From Ochromonas danica (lineage: Eukaryota > Sar > Chrysophyceae > Chromulinales > Chromulinaceae): a stretch of 64,000 bases of DNA. The DNA lies in contig VKHL01000142.1 in assembly GCA_015146655.1 (NCBI GenBank), positions 3,605 to 67,604 on the forward strand, written 5' to 3'. The notes under the pieces were generated by a model. The model ran no database searches. It saw only the letters and a list, made by a program, of their open reading frames with translations, and had not been told where the DNA came from. Both the position numbers and the translations under genes were made by a program. Shown here one piece after another: positions 1-10,497 of this stretch. The number at the start of each line of letters is the position of its first letter. Within the stretch, counting starts at the first letter, position 1.

Positions 1-125
1 GTATAGTACTTAGTATACTGTATAGTACTTAGTATACTGTATAGTACTTAGTATACTGTATAGTACTTAGTATACTGTATAGTACTTAGTATACTGTATA
101 GTACTTAGTATACTGTATAGTACTT
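1..125. repeat. 19-bp tandem repeat, about 6.5 copies
   Basis: Six perfect head-to-tail copies of a 19-bp unit, GTATAGTACTTAGTATACT, start at base 1, followed by a partial copy that decays near 125. Each unit contains the palindrome AGTATACT, so single strands could fold. The array runs off the left edge, so its full length is unknown. No coding or telomeric function can be read from it. Confidence 0.95.
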
Positions 126-761
126 GTACTGGTATAGTACTTAGTCTAGTGGTGACAAGTAGACCACTATACAACTAGACTACTATACTAGTAGACCACT
201 ATACTAGTACTATACAAGTAGACCATTCAAGTACTATACAAATGGACTAGTCTAGTGGTGACAAGTAGACCACTATACAAGTACTGTACAACTAGAACTC
301 TATACAACTAGACTACTATACAAGTAGACTACTATACAAGTCCAGTGTGCACTGACCACAGCCACTGAACCTGGTACTAACAAGACGTGATACGAAACTA
401 ATTCCATTGTTATTGTACTATTGACTACTGACTATTGAACAAACAGAGGGATAAGGAATAGACTTGAATCAGGTCAACAACGCGATATCATGAGACAGAC
501 AGACATCTCTGATGATTGTATAACAACATAGTTTAGTTTAGTTTAGACTGGTCTAGACAATGTTGTTACAGTGTGTTGCTACAGTGTGTTGGATGATGTC
601 ATACTAGCACAGTATGAGCTACTGTAACTAATCTAACATAACATGCAGTACATAACTAGTCTAACACGATCTACATTGCATGATATTAAACTAAACTAAC
701 TAATCTAAACTAGTCCACCTCAGATCCAACACAGAAGACTGACCGATATGACTGACATACA
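126..761. repeat. degenerate AT-rich repeat, no gene
   Basis: Between about 140 and 345 the motif TAGACCACTATACAA and variants recur irregularly, and a block of about 30 bp at 143-172 reappears at 251-280. From 346 to 761 the sequence is AT-rich with short motifs such as GTTTAGTTTAG and TAGTCTAAC. I see no supported gene. Confidence 0.7.
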
Positions 762-1417
762 ATGATACATAACGACAATCAAACTACTTATATACTATAT
801 ACTACATGCTATATACTATATGCTATATGCTATATCTATATACTACATATATACTACATGCTATATCTATATCTATATACTACATATATACTATATGCTA
901 TATACTACATGCTATATCTATATATATACTACATATATACTATATACTACATATATACTATATACTACATGCTATATACCATATGCTATATACTATATGC
1001 TATATCTATATCTATATACTACATATATACTAACACCTACACACATACTATATGCTATATCTACATACTATATACTACTTATATACTAGTCTATATATAC
1101 TGTAGTCTAGTCCAGCTACACACACACTCACACACTCTCTCTGCTGTATGCTACACACTGATTGACTCTAAAGATAGACTGACATTGACAATGACAGTTT
1201 GTTCTATTCTATTGTATTCTATTGTACTCTATTATGATATAGTATTGTACTCTATTGCATTGTATGGTATTGTATAGTATACTGTGGTATTCTATTCTAT
1301 TGTACTCTATTATACTCCATTGTACTAAATACTACTACTATAGTATAAACTGTTAACTACTACATAGTATAAGCATGTAGTATACACAAGAAGTGTTGCT
1401 GGTGAGAGTCTTCTCGA
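762..1417. repeat. TATATAC/CTATATGC low-complexity tract
   Basis: From about 785 to 1100 the DNA is a mosaic of CTATATACTACATGCTATAT-like words with a 7-bp rhythm. All frames translate to Tyr/Ile/Leu-only strings, so the long open frames here are by-products of composition. From 1100 to 1417 TATTCTATTGTACTC-like words continue. No gene is supported. Confidence 0.85.
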
Positions 1418-1712
1418 TCACAACGACTTGTAGTAAAGCGCGATCTCTCGCTCGTCTTCGCCTTCTAATGCCTTGAGATACTCTTGGCCTTGTCGCCGAA
1501 GCTGGTCGACATCACCATGACCATCACTATCACTACCATGATCATCATGATGACTGGTGAATGTTCCGCAGCGAAGGAGCGCCTCGCGGCAGAGTTGGCA
1601 CGCCTCGGCCAGTCGCCCCTGCGCCTCGAGCAGTCCACAGAGAATGAACATAAGAGAGACGTCTTCAAGCCTCTCCTCCTCCTCCTCCTGCAATACCATT
1701 CCCTGCTGCTGC

Positions 1713-1751
<39 letters not shown>

Positions 1752-2296
1752 CTGGTGAGAGTGAGTCGAAGCAGAGCCTCAGCCTCGCTGTACTGCCCAC
1801 GCTCAGCCAGGCAGAGCGCCAGTGCTCGTCCACTGCCAATTGTGTCCTTGTGGACCTCTCCGAGAGCCTTTTCTCTCTCTGCCAGGCATTGGCGGTGCAG
1901 CTGCTCGGCAGACTCGAAGCGCCCCGCACAGAACAAAGTCGCGGCGAGATTGTGTCGCGCCTGCAGTGCCGAGGGATGAGAAAGGTCGAGGCGCTTGAGA
2001 CGCGTCGCAAGGACTTCTCGATGAAGGCGCTCAGCCTCGTCGTGCTGCTTCTGCTTGGAATAGGCCACGGCGAGGGAGTCGAGGATGCGCAACGTCTCGT
2101 CGTCGCCTTCGCCCAGCAGGTCGCGGCTCTGCTGCAAGCAGACCAGGTAGAGCTCCTCGGCCAGCACGTAATGGCCCATAGCTAGGTGGCGGTCAGCGGC
2201 CTCGAAGGCCATCGCCCACGAGGCTGACCGACCAAAGCCACTGCTTCGCACATGTTCATCGCTATCTTGGTGAGAGAGACTTGCTCCTGCACCCAT
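1418..2296 (-). CDS. TPR (kinesin-light-chain-like) protein with polyglutamine tract
   Basis: This 292-residue protein is mostly helical repeat. From about residue 30 to 180 it has kinesin-light-chain-type tetratricopeptide repeats, each with an A..Y..A..L...L pattern, a type usually used for protein binding. The N-terminus MGAGASLS has Gly2 and Ser6, which fits an N-myristoylation signal and suggests membrane attachment (inference). A run of about 17 Gln, encoded by CAA/CAG repeats near 1700-1750, interrupts the repeats, followed by an acidic EEEEE stretch and a His/Asp-rich segment. The first ATG is used and no intron is needed. The partner is unknown. Confidence 0.8.
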
Positions 2297-2471
2297 GGCT
2301 CATCTTCCAAGCTGGTGACTCAACGCTGATGGGATGAGTCGACAGGATACTCTTACTCTAGCTAATGATTCAATTCATCAATAGACTAGCCCAGGACTGG
2401 AAGGGGAGAGCCAAATCTCCAAATCTCTAGATTCTGGCCGTTATCAGTCAACATGATGATGTCTGTGTTGG

Positions 2472-4577
2472 ATGTGGAAAGGTCGAGTGATCCTGCTCCT
2501 CCTCCTGCTCTTGCTCCTTACCTGCTGCTTGCTAGGAGGGATTGGAAAAGAAGCAGAAGATGAATACCGCGCGCTGCTGGACTTGGACCAGCGGATCGAC
2601 TCTCTGCGGTCGCGTGCTGCGCGTGTCCCTCGTCTGTCTTCCTTCGTGGACCTCTCGCTGCTGCACCACCTGCGAGAGGAGCGCTTCAAGCAAGGCGATT
2701 GCTGGAAGTCCATCGCCTATGCAGACCTCGCCTTGGACCAGCAGCCCTCGCCTCTCTTGGCCTCTGCGCTGGCACTGCACAAGGCGCGCCTGCTGATCGA
2801 TTTGGGCGAATTCGACGCCGCAGTGGCTGTGCTGAACGACTTGATCGCGCGCCTCGAGCAAGAGGACTCTCTCGCAGGTAAGAAGGCGTCCCTTCTAGCC
2901 GCGGCGGTCTTCACGATCGGTCGCGCTAAAGTCAGCGCAGGGCGACTTGTCGAGGCGCGGCCGTTCCTGCGCCATGCGCTGCGCCACTCGCCCTGCTTGC
3001 ACCAGGCACACTATCAGCTGGCCTTGACTTTCTCGCGAGTGCAGTCAAGACCTGACGTGGAAGTGGATAACGTCACTGCCGAGGGTGTGGCGGAGGAGGT
3101 GGAGGCGGTGCTACCTCTCGTCCAGTTGAGGGAGTCTGAGGTGGTGCTTCTCGACGAGAAGGGCGAGCACTCTCTCTGTGCATTTGATGCGGACGAAGAC
3201 TTCTATATGGAGCTGCTCGGCTCCTCCGAGGAGGTGCGGGAGGGCGTGGCGGTGATCGCCTCCCAGCCAGAAGAACGCCTTGGCATCGTGCGCTCCGCTC
3301 TCTACTGGGCGCTCTTCACCCTCTACGATGGACCACTAGACCACCCTGGGAAGGCCTGGGAGTATTTGCTGCTAGCGCGGGAAGAAGACCGCCACCGCCT
3401 GCAGTCGCCCTCGGCGGTGCGCGCCGTGCAGGAGGCCATCGCTGCCAGCGACCATGTGAGAGCTTTCTTTGGCCCTGGCTATTGGCCTCTTCGGGAAGAA
3501 GATCAAGTGGGCTCTCCCTCGGAGGTGCCAGTCTTTATTGTGGGATATTTCCGTTCAGGTAGCAGTTTAACAGAGCACCTCCTCGCTGTGCACGAGGAGG
3601 TGCTACCCCTCGGGGAGCAGTCGCCGTTCACATTAGCCATGCATCCTCTGCAACGCGATCTGCTATTAGCTGTGGAAGGAAGGTACCAGGAGAGTGCCGC
3701 CACCACTCCCGAGGTAGAGGAGGAGGAGGAGGTAGAAGAAGAAGGCTGGACAACTCTCAAGAGGTTAAGTGCGCCTCTCAAGTTCCATGGCGAGCGAATT
3801 GTCCAGCAGATGCGCGAAATGCTTCTTCCGCATCTTCACTACTTCAACATCACAAGAGTGCAAGCTAACACTCGCTACTCGATCACTCAAGCCCGTAGCT
3901 TCTCTTCTCCAGCACAAAACCAGCGCATTGTGGACAAAATGCTTCTCAATTATCGCAATATCGCTCTCATCCACTTGGTCTTTCCGCGTGCCCTAATTAT
4001 CCACACCGTGCGTGACCCCCTAGATACAATGCTGTCTTGTCTGAAGCATCGCTTTGGAGAAGTGGTAGCCTGTTCGATGGGCGTCGATCTCGCTGTGCAG
4101 GATTACGCTGCCTACCTCTCGACTATGGACCACTTTCGCCGCACTCTACCGCGTATTTCCTATCGTGTTCGGGACCCCACCACTTCAAGTGGTTATCGAG
4201 TAATTCGCCGCTCCGCGCTTGTGGACGTGCGCTACGAAGAGCTCGTAGCTCGACCTGAAGCTGTTATGCGAAGGGTTTTCGCGTTGTTGGGTTTGCAGTT
4301 CCCTGGCAATGACAGTCTTCATGCTTTCCACGCTTCCTCGCGTGCAGTCCGCACCGCTTCCTTCCTTCAAGTACAGCAACCCCTTTACACTCACTCGGTA
4401 GGCGGTTGGAGGAAGTATGCGCAAGGTGTACAAGATGCCATTGTGCCTCGTCTCGCCCCGCTTGTGAAGGAACTAGCCGCTCGTGATGCGCTTCCTTTCA
4501 AGAAGTCCAAAGTGCCCATGAACTGGCAGCTGGATAGCGCCTTCAACTACACGGCCTACCTTCTTGCTCTTCGTTAG
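2472..4577 (+). CDS. secretory TPR-sulfotransferase family protein
   Basis: This 701-residue protein opens with a strong signal peptide or anchor (a run of nine Leu after MWKGRVI), so it should enter the ER/Golgi. Residues about 70-200 form TPR-like helical repeats. Residues about 350-650 are a sulfotransferase domain: VGYFRSGSSLTEHLL near residue 357 is the 5'-phosphosulfate loop and TVRDPLDTMLS near 513 the 3'-phosphate site for the donor PAPS. Family members move sulfate from PAPS to tyrosine or glycan acceptors; the acceptor here cannot be read. An acidic Glu-rich insert lies near residue 420. Fusion of TPRs to this domain resembles bacterial and protistan sulfotransferases. It is a single exon; the next gene is convergent. 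Confidence 0.85.
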   Translation: MWKGRVILLLLLLLLLTCCLLGGIGKEAEDEYRALLDLDQRIDSLRSRAARVPRLSSFVDLSLLHHLREERFKQGDCWKSIAYADLALDQQPSPLLASALALHKARLLIDLGEFDAAVAVLNDLIARLEQEDSLAGKKASLLAAAVFTIGRAKVSAGRLVEARPFLRHALRHSPCLHQAHYQLALTFSRVQSRPDVEVDNVTAEGVAEEVEAVLPLVQLRESEVVLLDEKGEHSLCAFDADEDFYMELLGSSEEVREGVAVIASQPEERLGIVRSALYWALFTLYDGPLDHPGKAWEYLLLAREEDRHRLQSPSAVRAVQEAIAASDHVRAFFGPGYWPLREEDQVGSPSEVPVFIVGYFRSGSSLTEHLLAVHEEVLPLGEQSPFTLAMHPLQRDLLLAVEGRYQESAATTPEVEEEEEVEEEGWTTLKRLSAPLKFHGERIVQQMREMLLPHLHYFNITRVQANTRYSITQARSFSSPAQNQRIVDKMLLNYRNIALIHLVFPRALIIHTVRDPLDTMLSCLKHRFGEVVACSMGVDLAVQDYAAYLSTMDHFRRTLPRISYRVRDPTTSSGYRVIRRSALVDVRYEELVARPEAVMRRVFALLGLQFPGNDSLHAFHASSRAVRTASFLQVQQPLYTHSVGGWRKYAQGVQDAIVPRLAPLVKELAARDALPFKKSKVPMNWQLDSAFNYTAYLLALR

Positions 4578-4693
4578 CAATGACTGTGCTTTGTATGGTC
4601 AGATGATTGTGTAATGCAATAATGCAATAGACATTCGCGTAGGATGCTTCATGTTCTTTCAACGTTAATAAGACCAGCAAAAGGTGGGTGGAA

Positions 4694-5995
4694 CTAGTGT
4701 GATGAAGGCAACAACTTGTTCTGCACGAGCGCCACATCTCTCAAGTCCCTGCGCAAGGTCTGCGCCAAGCCATCCAATCCTTCAGCCTGTCTCTGCAGCG
4801 CCTGGACCAACATCTCTAAATCTTCCTCTGCTATCGTCTCCTCGAAAGCATCCTCAGCGCGGTCTTGTAGAGTCTACAAAGGGCAAAGAGGATGAGGGGA
4901 GAAGGACAGATCTTTGGTGGGCAGTACCTGTGAAACAGAGAGAGCCTGAAGCTGTTGAAATGGTTTCTCTAACCGCGCCAGCAATCCTTGCAGCTTCTCT
5001 TGGAACCTATCGTGTCAGAATGCAATCAGACCTGATGATGATCACCACACAACCAATGAACAATGAACTCGCCTAGCCTCCGAAGCTTGTAGAGGAATAC
5101 CATGACCACGGAGCACTTCTAACCGACGCATTGCTTGGAGCACACCTTGCAATAACCCTCTCTGACGCAAAGCAAGCACTTCAACACGTCGTCCGAGCTC
5201 TTGTTGACTTTCATGCGCTTTCTCAAGAATCTCAGAGACGCGATTGGCCTGAGCTTGCGCCTGCTCGAGAGAAGTTAGAAGGCCCTGGAAATGATTTTGC
5301 AAGGCTTGTGCGCCTGCTTCTTCGACCATAACATAGCGCTCCGGGTCGACGTTCAGCTTCTCTGCCTGCTCGAAAAGCGGATGGACCAGCAGACTCGTGG
5401 CCTGACCCTGCTGGCCAGCGCTTTCCCGCGGTGCCATATATACAGCTTTGAATTTACAATCTTCGTTCCTCCGCACAGGTTGGTTGGGCTGCGTAGCGCT
5501 TACGAACCGTCCGCTGGCGTCCTGGTACGGCGCGTAGGCTGCCTGGATCTTCTGCAGCGCCTGCGCGATGGGACTTCCCGCAGCCTGGGCCGCTGACAAG
5601 TTGGTGTTTTGCTGAAAGTTGTTCAGTGTAGTGGAGGCAGCGGGTTGAAGACCAAATGACTGACTGGCAGCGGGTTGTGTGGCGAGGCCGAAAGCGGATG
5701 GAGCAGTCGAGGCGGGCGCTCCAAAGCCAAAGCCAGTGCCGCCAGACAGCGAGGAAGTGGGAGCACCGGATGAAGATGAAGCAGGATTAGATGGTGTTCC
5801 AAAGCCAAAGGAAGGCTTCGCAGCGGGACTGCCAAAACCAAAGGAAGGCGTGGCGGTGGCAGTCGAGCCAAATGCTGACGGCGCTGGGGTCGTGCTGGAA
5901 CCAAATCCCTGTAGTGGCTGAGATGGCTTGGTCAAGCCAAAGCCAAAGCCTGTGGATCCACTCGTAGCACCAGTTGCTGGCAAGGAGGAGAACAT
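4694..5995 (-). CDS. NUP54: nucleoporin Nup54-like, FG-repeat, three exons
   Basis: Exons on the minus strand are 5073-5995, 4928-5006 and 4694-4873, giving 393 residues. Residues 1-130 are FG-repeat (FGFG, SFGF, AFG), the phase that fills the nuclear pore channel. From residue about 145 the sequence has the Nup54 pattern (ALQKIQAAYAPY, then CKFKAVYM), and the C-terminal half is coiled coil, as needed for the Nup62-Nup58-Nup54 complex. The first intron (5007-5072) starts with GC rather than GT (AG/GCGAGT); splicing there restores the coiled coil. The second intron (4874-4927) is 54 nt and GT-AG. The last exon codes a heptad-rich end stopping in LLPSSH. Confidence 0.88.
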
Positions 5996-6890
5996 TTCCT
6001 TCGCTGTCAGTCAATTCTGCTGCCCGACACCAGACTGCAGTTGTGTAATAGACTATTTCAGATTGAACGGTATTACGCTATTTACAGTGTGTTAGAGTGT
6101 TACAAACAATGATTGAATGATTCTATAAAGCTAAATCAAGCGATTCCAATAATATTCTATAGCTAAAAAGCATATTCCTGGTAGGACAAACATAGTTTGT
6201 CCCTCATTATCCAGGGCAACACAAACGATAGACATACAGCTGGAGCAGCAACAGAGCAAAGAATGAGAATGATTGCCACAGGCGAGGAGTTGCCACCTCG
6301 CAGTGGAGAAAAAGAAAGCCAAACCAGGAGGAGTACAAAACGACTCGAACTGTCAAAAACCACAAAAGTGTACCACGATGTAGGTATCAGGTCATGACCT
6401 TGATAATGACACTAACCACACAAATATGCCACAAATAACGATGAAAAATACTGGCATTGACTGCGCCTATAATCTAATGAAGGCAATCGATGGTCTGATT
6501 CGCACAAGAGAAAACCAGTAAAGGGAACAGAGAGGAGATGATGAAGACAACTCGTCATCAACAACAAGTCTATCGTGTCCCTCACAGTGGAGAGACAATA
6601 GACTCGAAAACCTCCCAAACAGAGAAATGAAACACATAGATAGAGAGAAAGTGTGAGAATATGAAGAGAAGAGGAGAGAACAAGTGAAGTCTATCGTGTC
6701 CCTCACAGTGGAGAGACAATAGACTCGAAAACCTCCCAAACAGAAAAACGAAACACATGGATAGAGAGAAAGTGTGTGAGAATATGCAGAATGGGACAGA
6801 AAAAGCAGTGAATCAGAAGAAGAAAAGAAGGAGAAGAAAGAAGAAGAATCAAAGAGAGGCAATAGGAGGAACAGGGAAAATGAGAAGGAC
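5996..6890. other. intergenic, 895 bp, no supported gene
   Basis: This stretch lies between the Nup54 start and the 3' end of the first permease gene, so it holds the Nup54 promoter and the permease 3' region. Open frames on both strands are Ser/Phe/Leu-rich translations of purine-rich repeat DNA. The only structure I see is the 121-bp direct repeat listed separately. Confidence 0.7.
6567..6790. repeat. two-copy direct repeat, period about 121 bp
   Basis: The block beginning AGTCTATCGTGTCCCTCACA occurs at 6567 and again at 6688. The two copies agree over about 100 bp with only a few substitutions (for example GAGAAATG against AAAAACG), then diverge after GAGAATATG. This is a local tandem duplication in non-coding DNA. 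Confidence 0.9.
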
Positions 6891-8850
6891 TTAATCAGTG
6901 GATTCAGTGGGACGAGTCTCGATCGCTGGCGCAACTTTTGCTGGGCTGGACTTCACGAACACTTTTCCGGGGCTGGCAGGCACGCTGCCACTGGCGACAC
7001 TTACTCCACCTTCAGGTTGAGAGTGGCTAGCAGACTTTCCACCCACGGAACTATGGCCACCCACAAACGGCGCCACAAGAGAAGACAATCCAGGCACGAC
7101 CGAAACAAGACGTTCGATTATGGTTGGAGCACCTTTCTTGCTGCTTGCCTTCTTGCGCTTGTTGGCTGCATAACATATCGTAAGCATACGCAAACATTAT
7201 CCAAACTATCTCTGAATACAGATATTACAAAACACGAATACTCACCATTCACCACGTAGGCCTTCATAAACTTCTCCTGCTCCTCCTTTGAAAAGAACTG
7301 TCGCTTTTTGGCTACAAGATGATAATATAAAGCACTGACAGCGAAAAATATGATGAGGGTATAGCCAAGATTCTGACTGTCATCCTCATCGTAAAAGATC
7401 CAAACAAATGTAACAATAAAATAGCCGATCACAATGAAAGCTCCAGGAATATGAAATGGACTTCTCACATGACGTTCCAAGTTGGAAAATCGAGTACAGA
7501 AAACACAATAGGCAAGCATCAATCCACATGTTTGTATAGTGGCCAAGAGCGAACACATACGAGAGAGTTTACGAGAAAAATCATCGATTTCATAGAAACC
7601 AACAACGAGAAGAACATACGCGAGAAGAGAAGAAGCCGCAAGAGCCATTGTAGGCTTGATATCACGCTCTTGTTTATCTAGAGCGCCTCCTTTCTCGCTC
7701 AAGTCATTCTTTCCTTGAGAAGCAACAACACTCTCATCCTGTACCTGCTCCTTCGATTGAGACATTAAGAGGAAGCGAGGCAACAGCCCAGATCCGGCCA
7801 TTGAGCGCACCTGTCTGGCTCCTCCATAGAGAAAACCGTATCCACTTCCCCAAACACCCGCAATGGAAAAGAGACAGAGATACTTGGTTTCGACAAGAGG
7901 AAAGACTTGTTCAAGACCCACATTGTAGCCATACATGTAAAGCACCAATTTCAACGGGTTGAGCACATATGAGCGCATAGCAACCACTTCAGCATAAGAA
8001 ATGAGAATCATGGCAATCATCACATAGAGCATGGCAAGAGGTACAACATGATTGGAACGGTCATTGGCACAAGTACGCACAGCATCCACTCCAGAAATCA
8101 AGTACAGAGACAGGGAAAGCGTTTGAATAAAATCTTCTCCATCTTTATTAAAGTCGTTAAACTTTGTCCCCAAGTTACCCACGTCTCCTATCTTAATCGC
8201 ACCAAAGATGAAGATGAACTGAGTTAGCAAGGTACCAATGGCAAGAATGCCCCACAAGAACCACAGATATTTGGTGCTCAAGGCAACAATCAAATTTGCA
8301 AAACCAAAGTAAGCCAACCAAACCACTGGCATGTAATCATCTCCGAACTCGAAGACTGTTTTCAAAATGTAAGCAAAAGAAAAAGCATTGAGGATGCTAA
8401 AGAGCACATATTTGGCTGCCTCTGCCACCCCGATGTAGTAGCCTATCGCAGGGCCAAGAGTGCAGCGAGAATAGCCATAGCAGCCTCCAGAAAATGGAAT
8501 GATAGAAACCATCTCCGCGAAGCTGTAGGTTAAGATGAAGTAGGTGACGGAAGTAACTGTCAAGCTCACAAGGAACAGATAAAATCCATAGACGGCGATT
8601 CCTGAACCACAAATCAAACATACATTGGTTTATTATTTACTTCGCGCTCGCGTCCCATACAGTACAATCAGACTTACCTAAATGCCAATTCACAATTTGC
8701 TTTCCAGCGATAACGCAGACTCCTATCAGAGAAAATCACGTGAAATTCCGTTGGGAGAAAATTGAACGTAATGAATCTACCTAGAGCATAAATATATGCC
8801 GCCCCGGAATCGCCAAAGATGTTAAAGAACAAAGAGCGGGATTTGATCAT
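6891..8850 (-). CDS. amino-acid permease (APC superfamily), paralogue 1, four exons
   Basis: Exons on the minus strand are 8781-8850, 8678-8722, 7246-8601 and 6891-7165, giving 581 residues; all joins are GT-AG and in phase. The protein has about 12 hydrophobic spans. It carries the APC-type motif PFSGGCYGYSRCTLGP near TM3 and a polar loop between later helices (SKEQVQDES...SQGKNDLSEKGG). It should move amino acids or a related amine across a membrane; the substrate is unknown. The C-terminal tail, coded by the last exon, is Lys/Ser/Pro/Val-rich and probably cytosolic. The gene at 13069-15005 is a paralogue with the same intron positions and the same total length. A GATGG microsatellite lies just upstream of the start codon. 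Confidence 0.88.
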
Positions 8851-8883
8851 GGTTTGGAGGAGCAAAGAAGTCCAGCAGGAAGT

Positions 8884-8924
8884 GGATGGGATGGGATGGG
8901 ATGGGATGGGATGGGATGGGATGA
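8884..8924. repeat. ATGGG pentanucleotide microsatellite
   Basis: About eight copies of ATGGG lie roughly 35 bp upstream of the permease start codon, in its promoter or 5' leader. On the coding strand they read CCCAT. A short G10 run follows near 9005. Confidence 0.9.
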
Positions 8925-9250
8925 GAAATGAAGTGATTGAGAGTCGTTGTGGTCGTCATCATTTGGCGCACACAGTGAGACAGAGACAGAGACAGCCAGT
9001 AGAGGGGGGGGGGGTCCCCTTGCCGCTGTGCGAGTGTTGTCTGCTGATGTCGCACACGCACACGCACAAGTTTACGTGAGATTAATAATCTCTGTGTTCA
9101 ATTTTTATTGATTTTCGCAGAGGCAAGGTCCGTACTGTACTACACAGGTCACGCGTCACACCGGAAAAAACAAAAAACTGCCTCACGCTTTTGACACCCA
9201 CACAAGACTGCGACCATCTCAGTTGAAGATGGATAGAATATTGCTTCATT

Positions 9251-10363
9251 AGAGTGTATGCGAAACACGGTTTTTCGTTTGGCGTTTGGCGTTTGGCGTT
9301 TCACGAAACGGGAAAAGTGACCGAAACGGGAAAAGTGGTTTGAAACGAAAATCCTTGATATCTTTCTATATTGTATGAAATTAGTCCTAAGAAAGCCAGC
9401 ACGTAGACTTTCTATGAAAAGAAGGCCTATGGCATTGACAGAAATGAAAAAAAATAAGGCCAAATGCATCAAAAGCACCTCGACTTGCTGGCAGCCTGCA
9501 CAACCTCAGGAAAAGTGGACTCCTTGCAGAGCGAAGCTTGCAGATTGTACTCCGTTGGCCTCTATGAACTAATGATAGGGACTTTGACGCATGCAGATGT
9601 GCATATTCATCATGCGCTCGACCATTGAAGGACCATTGATTCTTTTGACGGTTGGGATTACTGGAATTTCTTCGAGACTCGCTAGCAAGACCTTCCCAGA
9701 CTACTGAAAGCGTTGCAGATCCCTAAAAGAGTAGTACTGAGCAATGCATCTACCATGGTTGGTGAGTAGGTAGTACTACTCCGTGGACTCTACGAGCTCG
9801 TTAGTGGAGCCGACCACAATGATATTGCTACTTTATTCGGTAGAGATCACACCCAGCAGAGAAGAGCCTTCTAGGTTTATAGACCATATTTATGATCATT
9901 TTCTTTACTTGCTGACTGATAACCTGCAGTTATTATCATAAATCGTAGTCGCCATCTTCATCAATCAATTCCCCTGTCGAGTCCACTACGAGGCCACTCT
10001 TCTTCCGCTCTTCTTCTTCTTATTGTTTTTGTTGATGAATTCCTGCAATTTAATGAGAGCTGTGGTGGCGACCTCCAACAACATTAAGGTCCCAAAGCCT
10101 GGAGAGCTTGAGCTACCATTTTGAGGCGTAGAAGGCTCTTTTTCGTCTTCTTTCTTTGATCTATGATAAAATAGAAGAATAAGATTACTTACAATGAAGA
10201 AAATACTAATTCTTAAGCATTATCCATTTTGTTTTGATACTTGGGAATTGAAACGAAAAAGTTGGCTTTTTTCCAAAGTTGAACTGTGGTTTCGCATAGC
10301 ACTGAAACGAAAATGCGTTTAAAACGAAATTTCTGGAGTTTTTCCCGTTTTCGCATACACTCT
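9251..10363 (+). mobile_element. internally deleted Harbinger-class DNA transposon with short inverted ends
   Basis: The left end AGAGTGTATGCGAAA (9251-9265) is repeated inverted at 10349-10363, and ATT flanks both ends (9248-9250 and 10364-10366), fitting a 3-bp target duplication of PIF/Harbinger type. From about 9464 to 9900 the plus strand codes a decayed transposase N-terminus, with pieces such as SFDGWDYWNFFETR and QDLPRLLKALQIPKRVV interrupted by stops. On the minus strand about 9935-10165 resembles the C-terminus of an accessory protein, ending LIDEDGDYDL. The catalytic core is missing, so the element cannot move itself. Confidence 0.7.
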
Positions 10364-10497
10364 ATTGACTTGAATTAACTTACAGCAAAACATCGAGAAT
10401 GATTTATTCGATCTGTAGAAATGCGAGGGTGGCGCGTGCCTAGCGAATTTTGTCGTTCGTACAAGACGTTCTGCCTCATCTGTACGAATTAGCTGAG

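Noticed and set aside
762-1277. Long Tyr/Ile/Leu-only open frames
   Set aside because: They are translations of TATATAC-type low-complexity DNA in all three plus frames at once.
1484-2185. 233-codon plus-strand frame with polyleucine
   Set aside because: It is the antisense of the TPR/polyglutamine gene; the Leu run mirrors the Gln run.
6467-6934. 155-codon minus-strand Ser/Phe/Leu frame
   Set aside because: It spans the 121-bp direct repeat and purine-rich DNA, and runs into the end of the permease gene; no domain.
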